Source: Mycobacterium sp. ITM-2016-00318 (GTDB taxonomy: Bacteria; Actinomycetota; Actinomycetes; Mycobacteriales; Mycobacteriaceae). From it: 64,000 nt of DNA. The DNA lies in contig NZ_CP134400.1 of NCBI RefSeq assembly GCF_002968285.2, positions 4,712,001 through 4,776,000 of the forward strand. The letters are read 5' to 3'. This document shows, piece by piece, positions 8,599 through 18,104 of this stretch. The number at the start of each line of letters is the position of its first letter. Position 1 is the first letter of the stretch. Both the position numbers and the translations under genes were made by a program. The notes below the pieces were generated by a model. It was not told where the DNA came from and did no database searches. It saw only the letters and a list, made by a program, of their open reading frames with translations.

Positions 8599-9453
8599 CA
8601 GACAGGTGAGCAGCCAGGCGGCCAGTGCTATCCAGAAGAACGCCACCGACACCTTCGTCAGCGACTGCCAACCCGTTTCGACCGCCGTCGCGAACGTGGC
8701 CGACGAGTACATGCCCAGCGGGAACACCATCGCCCACCAGTTGCCGTCGCGAAGCCGCACACTCGCCGCGACCAGCAGCGGTATCCACGCACTGGCGACG
8801 ATCCACGTCCCAACCGTCACCGGCCGGATCTCCCCGAAACCCGCCGTGTCGATCGAGTCGCCTGCCAGCGTCGCGATGGCCGCACCGCCCATCAGGATCC
8901 ACATGTCGGGCTGGTAGAGCTCAGGCGCCGACGGCTCGTGCGCCGCCCGCCACAGCACAAGGCCGGTCATCGCGCCGTACAGACAGATCGCCGATGCGAG
9001 CAGGATGACCGCCACACCCGTGAAGCCCAGATCCGCCGCAACGATCGCCAGCGCCGACGTCGCGACGCTGACCAGTTCGCCGCCTCCGCGGGCGCGGTCG
9101 CGAAGGGCCGTCCATGGGTGCCGCCACATCGCTCGTAATGCCAACGGCAGCAACGTCAGCCAGCTGACGAGCGCCAGCACAGCCAGCGACACGTGTACCG
9201 CCGTCAACCAGTTCAGCCGCGTCCCGACGACAGCGCAGCCTGCGACGAACGTCAACAACCCGATCGGTGTCTCTGGTGCTGCGAAGTCCAATGGCTGACG
9301 GCGCCAAGCGAACACGCCCACACCTGTGAGCAGGACGAGTCCCGCGGCCGCCAGCACCACCAGCGCCTGACTGATGCCGTCGAAACTGTGATCCGCCGCC
9401 GCGATCGACACGGTGCCGGTCGCCATCACCGCCGCGAACGCGTCGGGTCTCAC
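8572..9453 (-). CDS. TehA/SLAC1 (TDT) family membrane transporter
   Basis: About 293 residues with nine or ten hydrophobic segments, matching the tellurite-resistance/dicarboxylate transporter (TDT) family. The start is best placed at GTG 9453: the stop codon of the RidA-like frame and this GTG overlap as GTGA, and the protein then begins VRPDAFAAVMATGTVSIAA, which is the conserved first helix. Members carry C4-dicarboxylates, sulfite or anions; the substrate here is not readable. Its 3' end lies in a palindromic terminator. The 3' flank and the DUF559 gene have no counterpart at this point in M. tuberculosis. Confidence 0.85.
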   Translation of the reverse strand: MRPDAFAAVMATGTVSIAAADHSFDGISQALVVLAAAGLVLLTGVGVFAWRRQPLDFAAPETPIGLLTFVAGCAVVGTRLNWLTAVHVSLAVLALVSWLTLLPLALRAMWRHPWTALRDRARGGGELVSVATSALAIVAADLGFTGVAVILLASAICLYGAMTGLVLWRAAHEPSAPELYQPDMWILMGGAAIATLAGDSIDTAGFGEIRPVTVGTWIVASAWIPLLVAASVRLRDGNWWAMVFPLGMYSSATFATAVETGWQSLTKVSVAFFWIALAAWLLTCLRFRRAHIR

Positions 9454-9928
9454 GACCCGATGAGCACTTCGGCTGACACCACCACCGGCAGATTCAGCGG
9501 CAGCGCGGCCACCCGATCGCTGACCGGGCATGCCTGCCGTGGTCGCCGAACACCTCGAGCAACAAGTCTGACACCGGGTTGAGTACCACCGTCGTCTGCT
9601 GGTAGCCGGGTTCGGCGTTGACGAAGCCGCTCACACTGACCCAGTCGCGGATCCGGTCAAGCGATCCAAGCGTGCTGCGCAGCGTCCCCAGCATGGCGAG
9701 CATCGCAGCCCGGGCGGACTGTTGAGCCTGCTTCAACGTCACCTCGTCCGGCACTCGCCCGAACGGCCCTGCCGGCGCGCCGTCGGCGTCGAGGGCGCCG
9801 TGGCCGCTGAGCACACATCGATTCTCTATCACCCGCGCCCAGTCGAACGGTATGCGGATAGAGCCGGGAACAACCGCGGCGCGCGGTAGCTGCAGCCTCA
9901 GCTCGGCAACGCGCGGTTCGAAGTTCAT
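9450..9928 (-). pseudogene. RidA/YjgF-family gene with a frameshift near its end
   Basis: The frame opens at ATG 9928, overlapping the CYP126 stop as ATGA. It shows RidA/YER057-type blocks: VLSGHGALDADG, VTLKQAQQSARAAML, and FVNAEPGYQQTTVVLNPVSDLL. After GRHARSAIG the frame leaves the family and stops after five residues (WPRCR). If one base is added in the GGG run near 9513, the protein continues VAALPLNLPVVVSAEVLIGS, which is the expected RidA C-terminus with its strand, and ends exactly in the GTGA overlap with the transporter gene. RidA proteins hydrolyse reactive enamines and imines. The frameshift is either a real recent mutation or a sequencing error. Confidence 0.75.
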
Positions 9929-11181
9929 GTGCCCAGTTCGACGATCAGATGCCGGATGCCGGTGTGTCTGTTGCTCCGCGTCCACTCCACCGGCTTGACG
10001 ACACGCACCGACGAGAACCGGCCCAGCAGTTCCTCGAAGAGCACCCGCAGCTCCAGCCGCGCGAGGTTGGCGCCTAGGCAGTAATGGATACCTTGGCCGA
10101 AACCCAAGTGCGGGTTCGGCTTCCGCGTGATATCGAAAACGCCGGGCCGGTCGATCGCCGACCCGTCGCGGTTGGCCGAGCCTTCCCAGATCTGCACCTT
10201 CTGACCCGCTTCGATGACGCATCCGCTCAACTCGACGTCACGGGTCGCGGTGCGCCGCTTCGACGGCGACGGCGACGTCCACCGCACCATCTCCTCGACG
10301 GCGATGGGCAACAGCGACAGGTCCGCCCGCAGCAACTCCAGCTGCGCAGGGTGCTCGGCCAGCGCCAATAGCCCGCCCGCGACGGCGTTGCGCGTCGTTT
10401 CCGCACCCGCGCTGAACAGCAGGCTGAAGAAGAGGTAGAGCTCGATTTCCGAAAGGACGGCCGGAGACAGTCCCTCGGAATCCCCGGATCCCAGCGTGGC
10501 GTTCGCGACGACGGACAGCATGTCGTCGGTGGGCTGTGCCCGTTTCGCCGCGATCAACTGCTGGCCGTAGGTGTACATCCTCGTACCGGCCTCTTCCGGC
10601 GTCATCTGCGCCAGCGAGGCCTTGCGTGAGTCACCGAAGTCGAACTGCGGCTCGATTGCCTCGAACAGCCAATGCCGTTCGGAATCGGGCACTCCCAACA
10701 GGATGCAGATCATCTGCATCGGAAGCTCCGCGGCCACGTCGACGAGAAAGTCGAACGACGATCCCGGCTCAACGGCGTCGAGCAGGCGGCGTGCGCGGGC
10801 ACGCAGGTCGTCCTCGACGCGGTGGATCATCCGCGGCGTCAGGCCGGAGCTCACCAGTCGCCGGATCTGCGAATGCCGCGGGTCGTCCATCATGTTCAGT
10901 ACCTGACCCGCGACAGCGAGATCCTGCAGGAGCGTGCCGCCGTATGGCCGGTCGCCACCGGTCACCGACGAGTACGTCTCCGGATCACGCAGCACCGCAA
11001 GCGTTTCGGCATAGGTGGCGACCGACCAGAAGCCCTCGCCGTCGGGGGTGTTTTCCGTCGGCTCGTGCCAGTACACCGGCGCCTCGCGGCGGTGTACCTC
11101 GAACAGGTCGTGGGGAAAGCCGGCGGCGAAGTTGTCCAGATCGGTGAAGTCGATCACCGACAACGAAGCCGCCGGTGTCAC
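9925..11181 (-). CDS. cyp126: Cytochrome P450 CYP126
   Basis: 418 residues and closely like CYP126 of M. tuberculosis (Rv0778) by recall. The I-helix is [17 protein letters not shown], the K-helix ExxR is EEMVRWT, and the heme loop is [20 protein letters not shown] with the proximal cysteine. It is soluble with no membrane anchor, and its ferredoxin partner is not adjacent. The physiological substrate of CYP126 is not established. The ATG overlaps the purB stop by four bases, and its own stop overlaps the RidA start, so purB, cyp126 and the next two frames are translationally chained. Confidence 0.95.
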   Translation of the reverse strand: MTPAASLSVIDFTDLDNFAAGFPHDLFEVHRREAPVYWHEPTENTPDGEGFWSVATYAETLAVLRDPETYSSVTGGDRPYGGTLLQDLAVAGQVLNMMDDPRHSQIRRLVSSGLTPRMIHRVEDDLRARARRLLDAVEPGSSFDFLVDVAAELPMQMICILLGVPDSERHWLFEAIEPQFDFGDSRKASLAQMTPEEAGTRMYTYGQQLIAAKRAQPTDDMLSVVANATLGSGDSEGLSPAVLSEIELYLFFSLLFSAGAETTRNAVAGGLLALAEHPAQLELLRADLSLLPIAVEEMVRWTSPSPSKRRTATRDVELSGCVIEAGQKVQIWEGSANRDGSAIDRPGVFDITRKPNPHLGFGQGIHYCLGANLARLELRVLFEELLGRFSSVRVVKPVEWTRSNRHTGIRHLIVELGT

Positions 11182-12596
11182 AGGATCGCGCCCGAGGTGT
11201 ACTTGGCCGCCTCGGGGTAGCGGCTGATGAGTTCGTCGACGGCGGCGGCGACGGTGTCGACCTGACTGTCCGCCGCGCCGGTGAACGCCTGCTTGTCCGC
11301 CAATGCCGCATCCAGCGCGGCGCGGTCCAGCGGCAGCCGACGGTCGGCGGCGAGCCGGTCCAACAAGTCGGGCTCCGAACCCTTTTCGCGCATCGCCAAC
11401 GCGACGGCGACCGCGTTCTCCTTGATCACCTCGTGTGCAGCCTCGCGGCCCATTCCCGCGCGCACTGCCGCGATGAGGATCCGCGTGGTGGCAAGGAATG
11501 GCAAATAGCGGTCGAGCTCGCGCTGGATCACCGCGGGGTATGCACCGAACTCGTCGAGCACGGTCAGAAACGTCTCGGTCTGCCCGTCGATCGCGAAGAA
11601 TGCGTCGGGCAGCGCGACCCTGCGGACCACCGAGCAGAACACGTCGCCCTCATTCCATTGCGCGCCAGCTAGTTCAGCGGCCATCGACGCATACCCGCGC
11701 AGCACCACCTGCAGTCCGTTGACGCGCTCGCATGATCGCGTGTTCATCTTGTGCGGCATCGCCGACGAACCGACCTGGCCCGGCGCGAAACCCTCGGTCA
11801 CCAGCTCGTGGCCCGCCATCAGCCGGATCGTGTGGGCCAGCGACGACGGCCCGGCGCCGACCTGCACCAGCGCGGATACGACGTCGTGGTCGAGCGACCG
11901 CGGGTAGACCTGCCCGACGCTGGTGAAGATTTCGGTGAAGCCGAGGAACTCCGCGGTCCGGCGTTCCAACTCGGCCAGCCTCGAGATGTCCCCGTCGAAC
12001 AGGTCCAGCATGTCCTGAGCGGTGCCCATCGGGCCCTTGATGCCTCGCAGCGGATACCGGTCGATCAGCTCGCGCAGCCGGGACAGCGCGACGAGCATCT
12101 CCTCGGCGGCCGACGCGAACCGCTTCCCCAAGGTGGTCGCCTGCGCGGCGACGTTGTGACTGCGGCCGGCCATCACGAGGTCGCGGTAGCTGACGGCGCG
12201 CTCGGCCAGCCGCGCCACCACCGCGATGCCGTGTGAGAACACCAGCTCCAGCGAACGGCGGATCTGCAGCTGCTCAACGTTTTCGGTGAGATCGCGGCTT
12301 GTCATGCCCTTGTGCACGTGCTCGTGACCGGCCAGCGCGTTGAACTCTTCGATGCGCGCCTTGACGTCGTGGCGCAGCTGCCGCTCCCGCGATGCGATCG
12401 ACGCCAGGTCCACCTGCTCGATGACCCGCTCATAGTCGTCGACGACACCGTCGGGGACATTGACCCCCATCTCGGCCTGCGCGCGCAGCACCGCAAGCCA
12501 CAGCCGGCGTTCGCCGACGATCTTGGCCTCCGGTGACCAGATCGCCACCATCTCGTCGCTGGCGTACCTACTGGCCAGCACGTTGGGGATCGTCAC
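11178..12596 (-). CDS. purB: Adenylosuccinate lyase
   Basis: 472 residues from GTG 12596 (starting [13 protein letters not shown]), the normal mycobacterial length. PurB cleaves SAICAR to AICAR and adenylosuccinate to AMP. The fumarase/aspartase signature [10 protein letters not shown], which carries the catalytic Ser loop, is present. The region [18 protein letters not shown] contains the catalytic His of the second conserved block. It is the first gene of the purB-cyp126 run, and the divergent DUF429 gene starts 41 bases away. Confidence 0.96.
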   Translation of the reverse strand: MTIPNVLASRYASDEMVAIWSPEAKIVGERRLWLAVLRAQAEMGVNVPDGVVDDYERVIEQVDLASIASRERQLRHDVKARIEEFNALAGHEHVHKGMTSRDLTENVEQLQIRRSLELVFSHGIAVVARLAERAVSYRDLVMAGRSHNVAAQATTLGKRFASAAEEMLVALSRLRELIDRYPLRGIKGPMGTAQDMLDLFDGDISRLAELERRTAEFLGFTEIFTSVGQVYPRSLDHDVVSALVQVGAGPSSLAHTIRLMAGHELVTEGFAPGQVGSSAMPHKMNTRSCERVNGLQVVLRGYASMAAELAGAQWNEGDVFCSVVRRVALPDAFFAIDGQTETFLTVLDEFGAYPAVIQRELDRYLPFLATTRILIAAVRAGMGREAAHEVIKENAVAVALAMREKGSEPDLLDRLAADRRLPLDRAALDAALADKQAFTGAADSQVDTVAAAVDELISRYPEAAKYTSGAIL

Positions 12597-12636
12597 AGTC
12601 TCACAGCTTACGGCCCGGATGGGGCAGGGTAGCTGC

Positions 12637-13503
12637 ATGCACTTCGTTGGATTGGACCTCGCATGGGGCGAGAAGAAGCAGACCGGGGTCGCGGCCATCG
12701 ACTCCGGCGGCCGCCTGCTCGACGTGGGAATCGCCGGAGACGACGCGAGCATCATCGACGCCATCGCCGCGTATGTCGGCGACGACTGCATCGTCGCCAT
12801 CGATGGGCCCCTGATCGTCAAGAACCAAAGCGGTTATCGAACCGCGGAAACGATGTTCAACCGCGACTTCCAGAAGTTCGACGCGGGGGCCTATCCCGCG
12901 AACACCGGCAACCCGCTGTTCAATCGGCCGCGCGCCGCCGTGCTTGCCGAAGCGCTCGGCCTCAACATGGACCCCGCATCGGGCGCCCAGCGACGCGCCA
13001 TCGAGGTCTATCCGCATCCGGCGAGCGTCGTGCTGTTCGAGCTCGAGAAGACCTTGAAGTACAAGAACAAGCAGGGCCGGACGTTCGACGAGCGGCAGCG
13101 CGAGCTGCTGAAGCTGATGACGCTGATCGAGGGGCTCGACCATGCGTCACCGCGACTTCGCGTCAACCACAACATGAACTGGGTGGCCTTGCGCAAGCGG
13201 GTCGAGGCCGCGACGCGGCCCGCACAGCTCGACCGCGACGAGGATCCGGTCGACGCGGTGCTGTGCGCCTATGTCGCGCTGTACTGGTATCACCGGCCCG
13301 ACGACATCACCATCTACGGCGATTTCGACACCGGCTACATCGTCACCCCGAGCCTGCCGCCCGACCTCTCCCCTGCGCCGCGCAGGCGTGCGGTCCCGCC
13401 TCCGAATGACGAACTGCATGAACGGCTTTCACACCTCGAGGAGCTGCTCGCGCAGGCGCAGCTCGAGGCCAGGACCATTCGCGAGCAGCTGTACCGGATG
13501 TAG
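12637..13503 (+). CDS. DUF429 family protein (Rv0776c-like)
   Basis: About 288 residues from ATG 12637 (MHFVGLDLAWGEKK). The N-terminal strand with GLDLAWG, the VAIDGPL motif near residue 50 and CAYVALYWY near residue 225 match DUF429, a predicted RNase H-like nuclease or ATPase fold with conserved acidic residues. The last 40 residues form a coiled coil (ELHERLSHLEELLAQAQLEA). Position and orientation match Rv0776c. No biochemical function is established for this family. Confidence 0.85.
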   Translation: MHFVGLDLAWGEKKQTGVAAIDSGGRLLDVGIAGDDASIIDAIAAYVGDDCIVAIDGPLIVKNQSGYRTAETMFNRDFQKFDAGAYPANTGNPLFNRPRAAVLAEALGLNMDPASGAQRRAIEVYPHPASVVLFELEKTLKYKNKQGRTFDERQRELLKLMTLIEGLDHASPRLRVNHNMNWVALRKRVEAATRPAQLDRDEDPVDAVLCAYVALYWYHRPDDITIYGDFDTGYIVTPSLPPDLSPAPRRRAVPPPNDELHERLSHLEELLAQAQLEARTIREQLYRM

Positions 13504-14931
13504 TCATCGCGGCGGTTCGCCCAGATGCGTCGGATCGGTGATACCCGCGTCGCGCACTCCGAGCTGACGGTTGATCAGCATGGTGACGAAGAACAGCACG
13601 ATACCGATCACGATCAGGATCCCCGCGAGCACGTACTGCTGTCCGGGTCTGCCCGACAGCGGGGTCACCAGATACAGCGACGTGAGGAAGCCGACAATGG
13701 GTAGCACGGTCGGCGTCTTGAAGTTGCCGCCCGTCGCCTTCACGTCTCGACGCAGCACCAGGACCGCGACGTTGACGACCGCGAACACGGCGAGCAGCAG
13801 CAGCGATGTCGTCCCGCCGAGCAGCGAGATCGCCTTGCTGTTGGCGAATGCGGTGACGTAGAGAATCAGACCGAATGCGATCAGCGTGGTGAAGACGATC
13901 GCGATGTAGGGCGTGAGCCGACGGGGATGCACCCGGCCGAGCACCGGCGGCAGCACGTGCTGGCGCGCCATCCCGTAGATCAGGCGGCTGGCCATCAGCA
14001 TGTTGATCAGCGCGGTGTTCGACACCGCGAACATCGAGATGAACGGCAGGATGTCCTCGATCGGCAGCCCGGGCGCGCCCGCCTTGACGACCTCGACGAG
14101 CGGCGTCTCGCTTTCTTCCAATACGCCGACGGGCACCAGCGCGACCGCGACGATGGCCACGATGACGTACACGATGCCCGCGATCGTCAGGCCGCTCAGC
14201 AGCACCTTGGGAAAGGTCTTGACCGGATCCTTCGTCTCCTCGGCCATGTTCACCGAGTCTTCGAAGCCGACCATCGCGAAGAACGCCAGCGAGGTCGCCG
14301 TGGTCACCGCCATGAACCAGTGCTTGTCGCTGGCGGTGTCGAACGCGACAACACGCGAGAAGTCGACGTCTCCCCCGCCGGTGAACGCATACAGGCCGAC
14401 CGCGATGACGAGCATCAGCCCGGTGATCTCGATGATGGTCAGGACGACATTGAGCTTGACACTCTCACCGACCCCGCGCAGGTTGACCAGTCCCAGCAGA
14501 AACATGAAAAGCAATGCGACGACGACGATCCCGGCGGTGCCCCAGCTGATATGGAACGCCTCGAAGAAGTTCGCCGCGAAGAACCGGGACGCCGTTGATG
14601 CGGACGTTATGCCCGAACACATGACCACGAATGCGATCAGGAACGTCACGAACTGAACACCGAAAGCCTTGTGTGCGTATAGCGCTGCGCCCGCCGCCTG
14701 GGGATATTTGGTGACCAGTTCGAGGTAGCTGAAGGCGGTGATGGTCGCGATGAGGAAGGCGACGAGGAACGGAACCCATGCCGCACCACCGACTTCGGCG
14801 GCGACGTCGCCCGTGAGGGCATACACGCCGGTGCCCAGGATGTCACCGACGACGAACAACAACAGCAGTCCCGGGCCCATCACCCGGTTGAGTTCAGGCT
14901 GCTGCTCGACGGTATCCGCCTGCTGGCTCAT
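13504..14931 (-). CDS. APC-superfamily amino-acid permease
   Basis: 475 residues from ATG 14931, preceded by GGGAGA at the right distance. There are twelve predicted membrane helices. The first helix contains the APC signature GPGLLLLFVVGDILGTGVYALTG, and helix 6 contains FFAMVGFEDSVNMAEETKDP, a typical cytoplasmic-loop block. It should import an amino acid or amine by proton symport; the substrate cannot be told. A TetR gene lies 101 bases upstream on the same strand and may control it. It meets the DUF429 gene tail to tail with no gap. Confidence 0.88.
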   Translation of the reverse strand: MSQQADTVEQQPELNRVMGPGLLLLFVVGDILGTGVYALTGDVAAEVGGAAWVPFLVAFLIATITAFSYLELVTKYPQAAGAALYAHKAFGVQFVTFLIAFVVMCSGITSASTASRFFAANFFEAFHISWGTAGIVVVALLFMFLLGLVNLRGVGESVKLNVVLTIIEITGLMLVIAVGLYAFTGGGDVDFSRVVAFDTASDKHWFMAVTTATSLAFFAMVGFEDSVNMAEETKDPVKTFPKVLLSGLTIAGIVYVIVAIVAVALVPVGVLEESETPLVEVVKAGAPGLPIEDILPFISMFAVSNTALINMLMASRLIYGMARQHVLPPVLGRVHPRRLTPYIAIVFTTLIAFGLILYVTAFANSKAISLLGGTTSLLLLAVFAVVNVAVLVLRRDVKATGGNFKTPTVLPIVGFLTSLYLVTPLSGRPGQQYVLAGILIVIGIVLFFVTMLINRQLGVRDAGITDPTHLGEPPR

Positions 14932-15032
14932 GTGGTCTCCCTGTCGGCTTGCTGTGAGATTCCCATCATCGATCAGCATCAACCGCCCTGCACCCGCAAT
15001 GGGGCAAAGCGCATGCGAACCGGGACTCGGAG

Positions 15033-15692
15033 TCAGCCTGCGGACGCGGTGAGCACGGGTGGCGAGATCGGCGCCGTGATCGGTGCCAGCACGTCGATTA
15101 CGTCGATCAACGTGGCGCGCGCGGCGCTGCGGGGCCCGTTCCCGTCGTCGACGAGCGCCGCCACCACAGCTCCGTCGACAGCGCACACAAGCGCAGGCAC
15201 GAGCTCCGCACGCACGGAGCGGCCGGACCGCTCGACGGCCTTGACGACCGCATCTGTGCGCTGCTGCAGGATTCGCCGCTGCACCTCTCGCAGCGCCGGC
15301 TGGCGCGCGCACGCGATGTAGCGCTCGTACCGCGAGATCAACTGCTCGTTCACCTGTGTATCGGGTTCGTGTCCGACCACGGAATCGTCGCCGACGAGCA
15401 GGTCGACCAACACGTCGACGGTCGCTTCCGCCGCGCGGCGCCGGTGGGACAAGCCGGCCACCCGCTCGCGCAACTGTTGCGCTTCGAGCGCACCGATGTG
15501 TTCGACGGCCTTGACGATCAGATCGTCGAGCGAGGAAAAGTAGTACGTCGTCGCCGCCAGTGGCAGTCCGGCACGACGCGCGACGGCCCGATGACGCACG
15601 GCATCGAAGCCGCCCTCACACAGCAGCTCCGCCGCGGCGGCGACGAGCACGTACTGCCTGCGTACGCCCTTCGGAGTCACCGCTGCCGTCAT
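15033..15692 (-). CDS. TetR-family regulator (Rv0775-like)
   Basis: About 219 residues. The helix-turn-helix is at residues 28-50 (FDAVRHRAVARRAGLPLAA, then TTYYFSSLDDLIVKAV). The C-terminal domain is long and acidic, with no ligand signature I recognise. The start could be ATG 15692 or the in-frame ATG 15701; no Shine-Dalgarno sequence separates them. It is upstream of and on the same strand as the amino-acid permease, and divergent from the esterase. By position it matches Rv0775. Confidence 0.82.
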   Translation of the reverse strand: MTAAVTPKGVRRQYVLVAAAAELLCEGGFDAVRHRAVARRAGLPLAATTYYFSSLDDLIVKAVEHIGALEAQQLRERVAGLSHRRRAAEATVDVLVDLLVGDDSVVGHEPDTQVNEQLISRYERYIACARQPALREVQRRILQQRTDAVVKAVERSGRSVRAELVPALVCAVDGAVVAALVDDGNGPRSAARATLIDVIDVLAPITAPISPPVLTASAG

Positions 15693-15842
15693 GGCATGCA
15701 TGCTGCCAGCCGACCGGAGTCGAAATGGGTCTTTCGGCTAAAGCAAGGCCTTTACACAGGAACTCGGTCCGCCGACGCAATTGGATGCATTGCCGAAACA
15801 CCGCCCGACCGCACGCCTACGGCCGATGGCATGATGGCCCGG

Positions 15843-16754
15843 ATGCGAGGTAATCAGCTGAGCCGTCGGGCGATGATGCGCCTTGGTGTCAGCGCGGCGG
15901 CCGGTGCCGCAGGCGCCTTCACGCTCGGCACGCTGCGCGACACCGGTCCCTCGACTGCCGGTCCGCCCGTGCAGATGACGAGCGCCGGAACCCCACTGGC
16001 ACCGTTGGCACCGCCCGCTCCGCTGGAACCCGCGCCCACTGCGGCGCCGACGTACACGGGAGGGTCGTTCGTGTCGGCCGCGCGCGGCGGCATCGACACT
16101 AATTGGGCGATCGCGCGGCCGCCGGGGCAGACGCAGCCGTTGCGACCGGTCATCGCCCTTCACGGCAAGGGCGCCGACGCGGCCCAGGTGATGGCCGGCG
16201 GCGTCGAGCAGGGCCTCGCGCAAGCGGTCGATGCGGGCCTGCCGCCCTTCGCGGTGGTGGCCGTGGACGGCGGCGGCGGTTACTGGCACAAGCGCGCTTC
16301 GGGTGACGACTCCGGTGCGATGGTGCTCGACGAGCTGATCCCGATGCTGGCCGCCCAGGGGCTCGACACCTCCCGCGTGGCGTTCCTCGGCTGGTCGATG
16401 GGCGGTTACGGGGCGCTGCTGCTCGGCGCCCGGCTCGGGCCTGCGCGCACGGCCGCGATCTGCGCGGTCAGCCCGGCGTTGTGGACGTCGTCGGGTGCGG
16501 CCGCACCCGGCGCCTTCGACGGCGCCGACGACTACGCGGCCAGCAGCGTGTGGGGGCTGCCCGCCCTCGGGTCGATTCCGATCAGAATCGACTGCGGCAA
16601 CAGCGATCCCTTCTATTCGGCGACGCAGCAGTTCATCGCGCAGCTGCCGAGCCCGCCCGCGGGCGGCTTCTCCCCGGGTGGGCATGACGGCGGGTTCTGG
16701 AGCTCGCAGCTGCCCGCCGAGCTGGCGTGGATCGCGCCGCTGTTGACGACGTAG
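15843..16754 (+). CDS. Tat-exported esterase of the alpha/beta-hydrolase fold (Rv0774c-like)
   Basis: About 303 residues. The N-terminus has a twin-arginine signal: LSRRAMMRLGVSAAAGAAGAF. A Pro-rich linker (residues about 50-75) precedes the hydrolase domain. The nucleophile elbow is FLGWSMGGYGALL, the acid is likely in DCGNSDPF, and the His is in PGGHDGGFW. The layout resembles the antigen-85/esterase D group. It should act on lipids or glycolipids outside the membrane. ATG 15831 is an alternative start four codons upstream. In M. tuberculosis ggtA lies between this gene and purD; here purD follows directly. Confidence 0.87.
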   Translation: MRGNQLSRRAMMRLGVSAAAGAAGAFTLGTLRDTGPSTAGPPVQMTSAGTPLAPLAPPAPLEPAPTAAPTYTGGSFVSAARGGIDTNWAIARPPGQTQPLRPVIALHGKGADAAQVMAGGVEQGLAQAVDAGLPPFAVVAVDGGGGYWHKRASGDDSGAMVLDELIPMLAAQGLDTSRVAFLGWSMGGYGALLLGARLGPARTAAICAVSPALWTSSGAAAPGAFDGADDYAASSVWGLPALGSIPIRIDCGNSDPFYSATQQFIAQLPSPPAGGFSPGGHDGGFWSSQLPAELAWIAPLLTT

Positions 16755-16763
16755 GGCTGACAA

Positions 16764-18032
16764 CTAGACGCTGATCCGGCCCTCGGCCGCGGCGAGCCCG
16801 ATATCACTGCGAAAGTGACTGCCGGGCAGCTTGATCGACTTGAGCAGGCGGTATGCGTCCTCGCGGGCGGCGGCCAGGTCGGATCCGGTGCCGACCACCG
16901 AGAGCACGCGCCCGCCAGAGGAGACGACGGCTCCGTCGTCGCGGCGCGCCGTACCCGCGTGGAGAACTCCCTCGACTTCGGCGCCGGTGATCACGTCACC
17001 GACCCTCGGCCTGCCCGGATAGTTCTCGGCGGCCAGTACGACGGTGACCGCAGCGCCGTCGCGCCAGCGCAGCGGCGGCTGCTCGGCAAGTCGTCCGGTC
17101 GCCGCCGCGCGCAGCAACTGGCCGAGCGGTGACCTGAGCAGGGCGAGCACCGACTGCGTCTCGGGATCGCCGAAACGGCAGTTGAATTCGACGACCGCGG
17201 GGCCCTGCGAGGTGATGGCCAGACCGGCGTAAAGCAGCCCGGAGAACGAGCTGTCACGCCTGACAAGCTCTGCGGCAACAGGTTTCACGATCTCGTCGAC
17301 CATCTGCCTGGCCACTTCCTCGGGCAGCCACGCCAGCGGCGCATAAGCCCCCATGCCGCCGGTGTTCGGCCCGGTGTCGCCGTCACCGACCCGCTTGAAG
17401 TCCTGCGCCGCGAGTAGTGGTACCACGGTCTCGCCGTCGACAACGCAGAACAGCGACACCTCCGGCCCATCGAGGAACGACTCGAGCAGCACCGGATGGC
17501 CCGCGTCCAGCAGGCTGGCCGCGTGCGCCCTCGCGGCCTCCCTGTCGGTCGTCACGACCACGCCCTTGCCCGCTGCGAGTCCGTCGTCCTTCACCACCCA
17601 TGCCGCCTGTCCGCTGCCCGGCCCGAACCGGTCCAGCGCCGCATCGAGGCGTGCGGGGTTGTCGACGATCTCGCTGGTGGCGGTTCGGACGCCGGCCGCC
17701 GACATCACGTCCTTGGCGAATGATTTCGAGCCCTCGATCCGAGCGGCCCCCTTGGTCGGCCCGAAGCAGGCGATGCCCGCGGCGCGAACGGCGTCCGCAA
17801 CGCCGACAACCAACGGCACCTCAGGACCGACGATGACGAGGTCGGCGCCGATCTTCTGCGCGAGGGCCGTCACGGCGTCGCCGGAGGTGATGTCAACCTC
17901 GTAGGTGTCGGCGATCGCCGCGGTGCCGGCATTGCCCGGTGCGATGGCCAGCCCGTTCACCTCGGGATCGCTGCGCAGCGCAAGCAGCAACGCATGTTCA
18001 CGGGCACCGGATCCGATCACCAGGACTCGCAC
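16764..18032 (-). CDS. purD: Phosphoribosylamine-glycine ligase (GAR synthetase)
   Basis: About 422 residues from GTG 18032 (starting [19 protein letters not shown], the invariant PurD N-terminus). PurD is an ATP-grasp enzyme that joins phosphoribosylamine and glycine. The motif [13 protein letters not shown] near residue 285 carries the metal-binding acids. The first domain ([20 protein letters not shown]) and the ATP-grasp lid ([18 protein letters not shown]) are complete. It is divergent from the CYP125-like gene over a 72-bp region. Confidence 0.97.
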   Translation of the reverse strand: MRVLVIGSGAREHALLLALRSDPEVNGLAIAPGNAGTAAIADTYEVDITSGDAVTALAQKIGADLVIVGPEVPLVVGVADAVRAAGIACFGPTKGAARIEGSKSFAKDVMSAAGVRTATSEIVDNPARLDAALDRFGPGSGQAAWVVKDDGLAAGKGVVVTTDREAARAHAASLLDAGHPVLLESFLDGPEVSLFCVVDGETVVPLLAAQDFKRVGDGDTGPNTGGMGAYAPLAWLPEEVARQMVDEIVKPVAAELVRRDSSFSGLLYAGLAITSQGPAVVEFNCRFGDPETQSVLALLRSPLGQLLRAAATGRLAEQPPLRWRDGAAVTVVLAAENYPGRPRVGDVITGAEVEGVLHAGTARRDDGAVVSSGGRVLSVVGTGSDLAAAREDAYRLLKSIKLPGSHFRSDIGLAAAEGRISV

Positions 18033-18070
18033 AGTTGCCAACCCTAGTGCCTGGCAGGCCAAATCCTCGG

Positions 18071-18102
18071 CCATACACTTGACAGATTAATGTATGGTCA
18101 AG
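18071..18102. promoter_or_regulatory. Nested inverted repeats upstream of CYP125-like gene
   Basis: CCATACA (18071-18077) is mirrored by TGTATGG (18091-18097), and CTTGAC (18078-18083) is mirrored by GTCAAG (18097-18102). The element lies directly before the P450 start at 18105 and contains a TTGACA at 18079-18084. It is a good candidate operator for the TetR gene that follows the P450. No clear KstR-type AACnnGTT core is present. Confidence 0.55.
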
Positions 18103-18104
18103 GC

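Noticed and set aside
9925..11181. CYP126 as a CYP125 or CYP142 relative
   Set aside because: The N-terminus, position beside purB and motif details match CYP126; the CYP125-like gene is the one at 18105.
16755..16763. A missing ggtA gene between the esterase and purD as evidence of recent deletion
   Set aside because: Only nine bases separate the genes, but absence of ggtA here may be ancestral in this lineage, so no event can be inferred.
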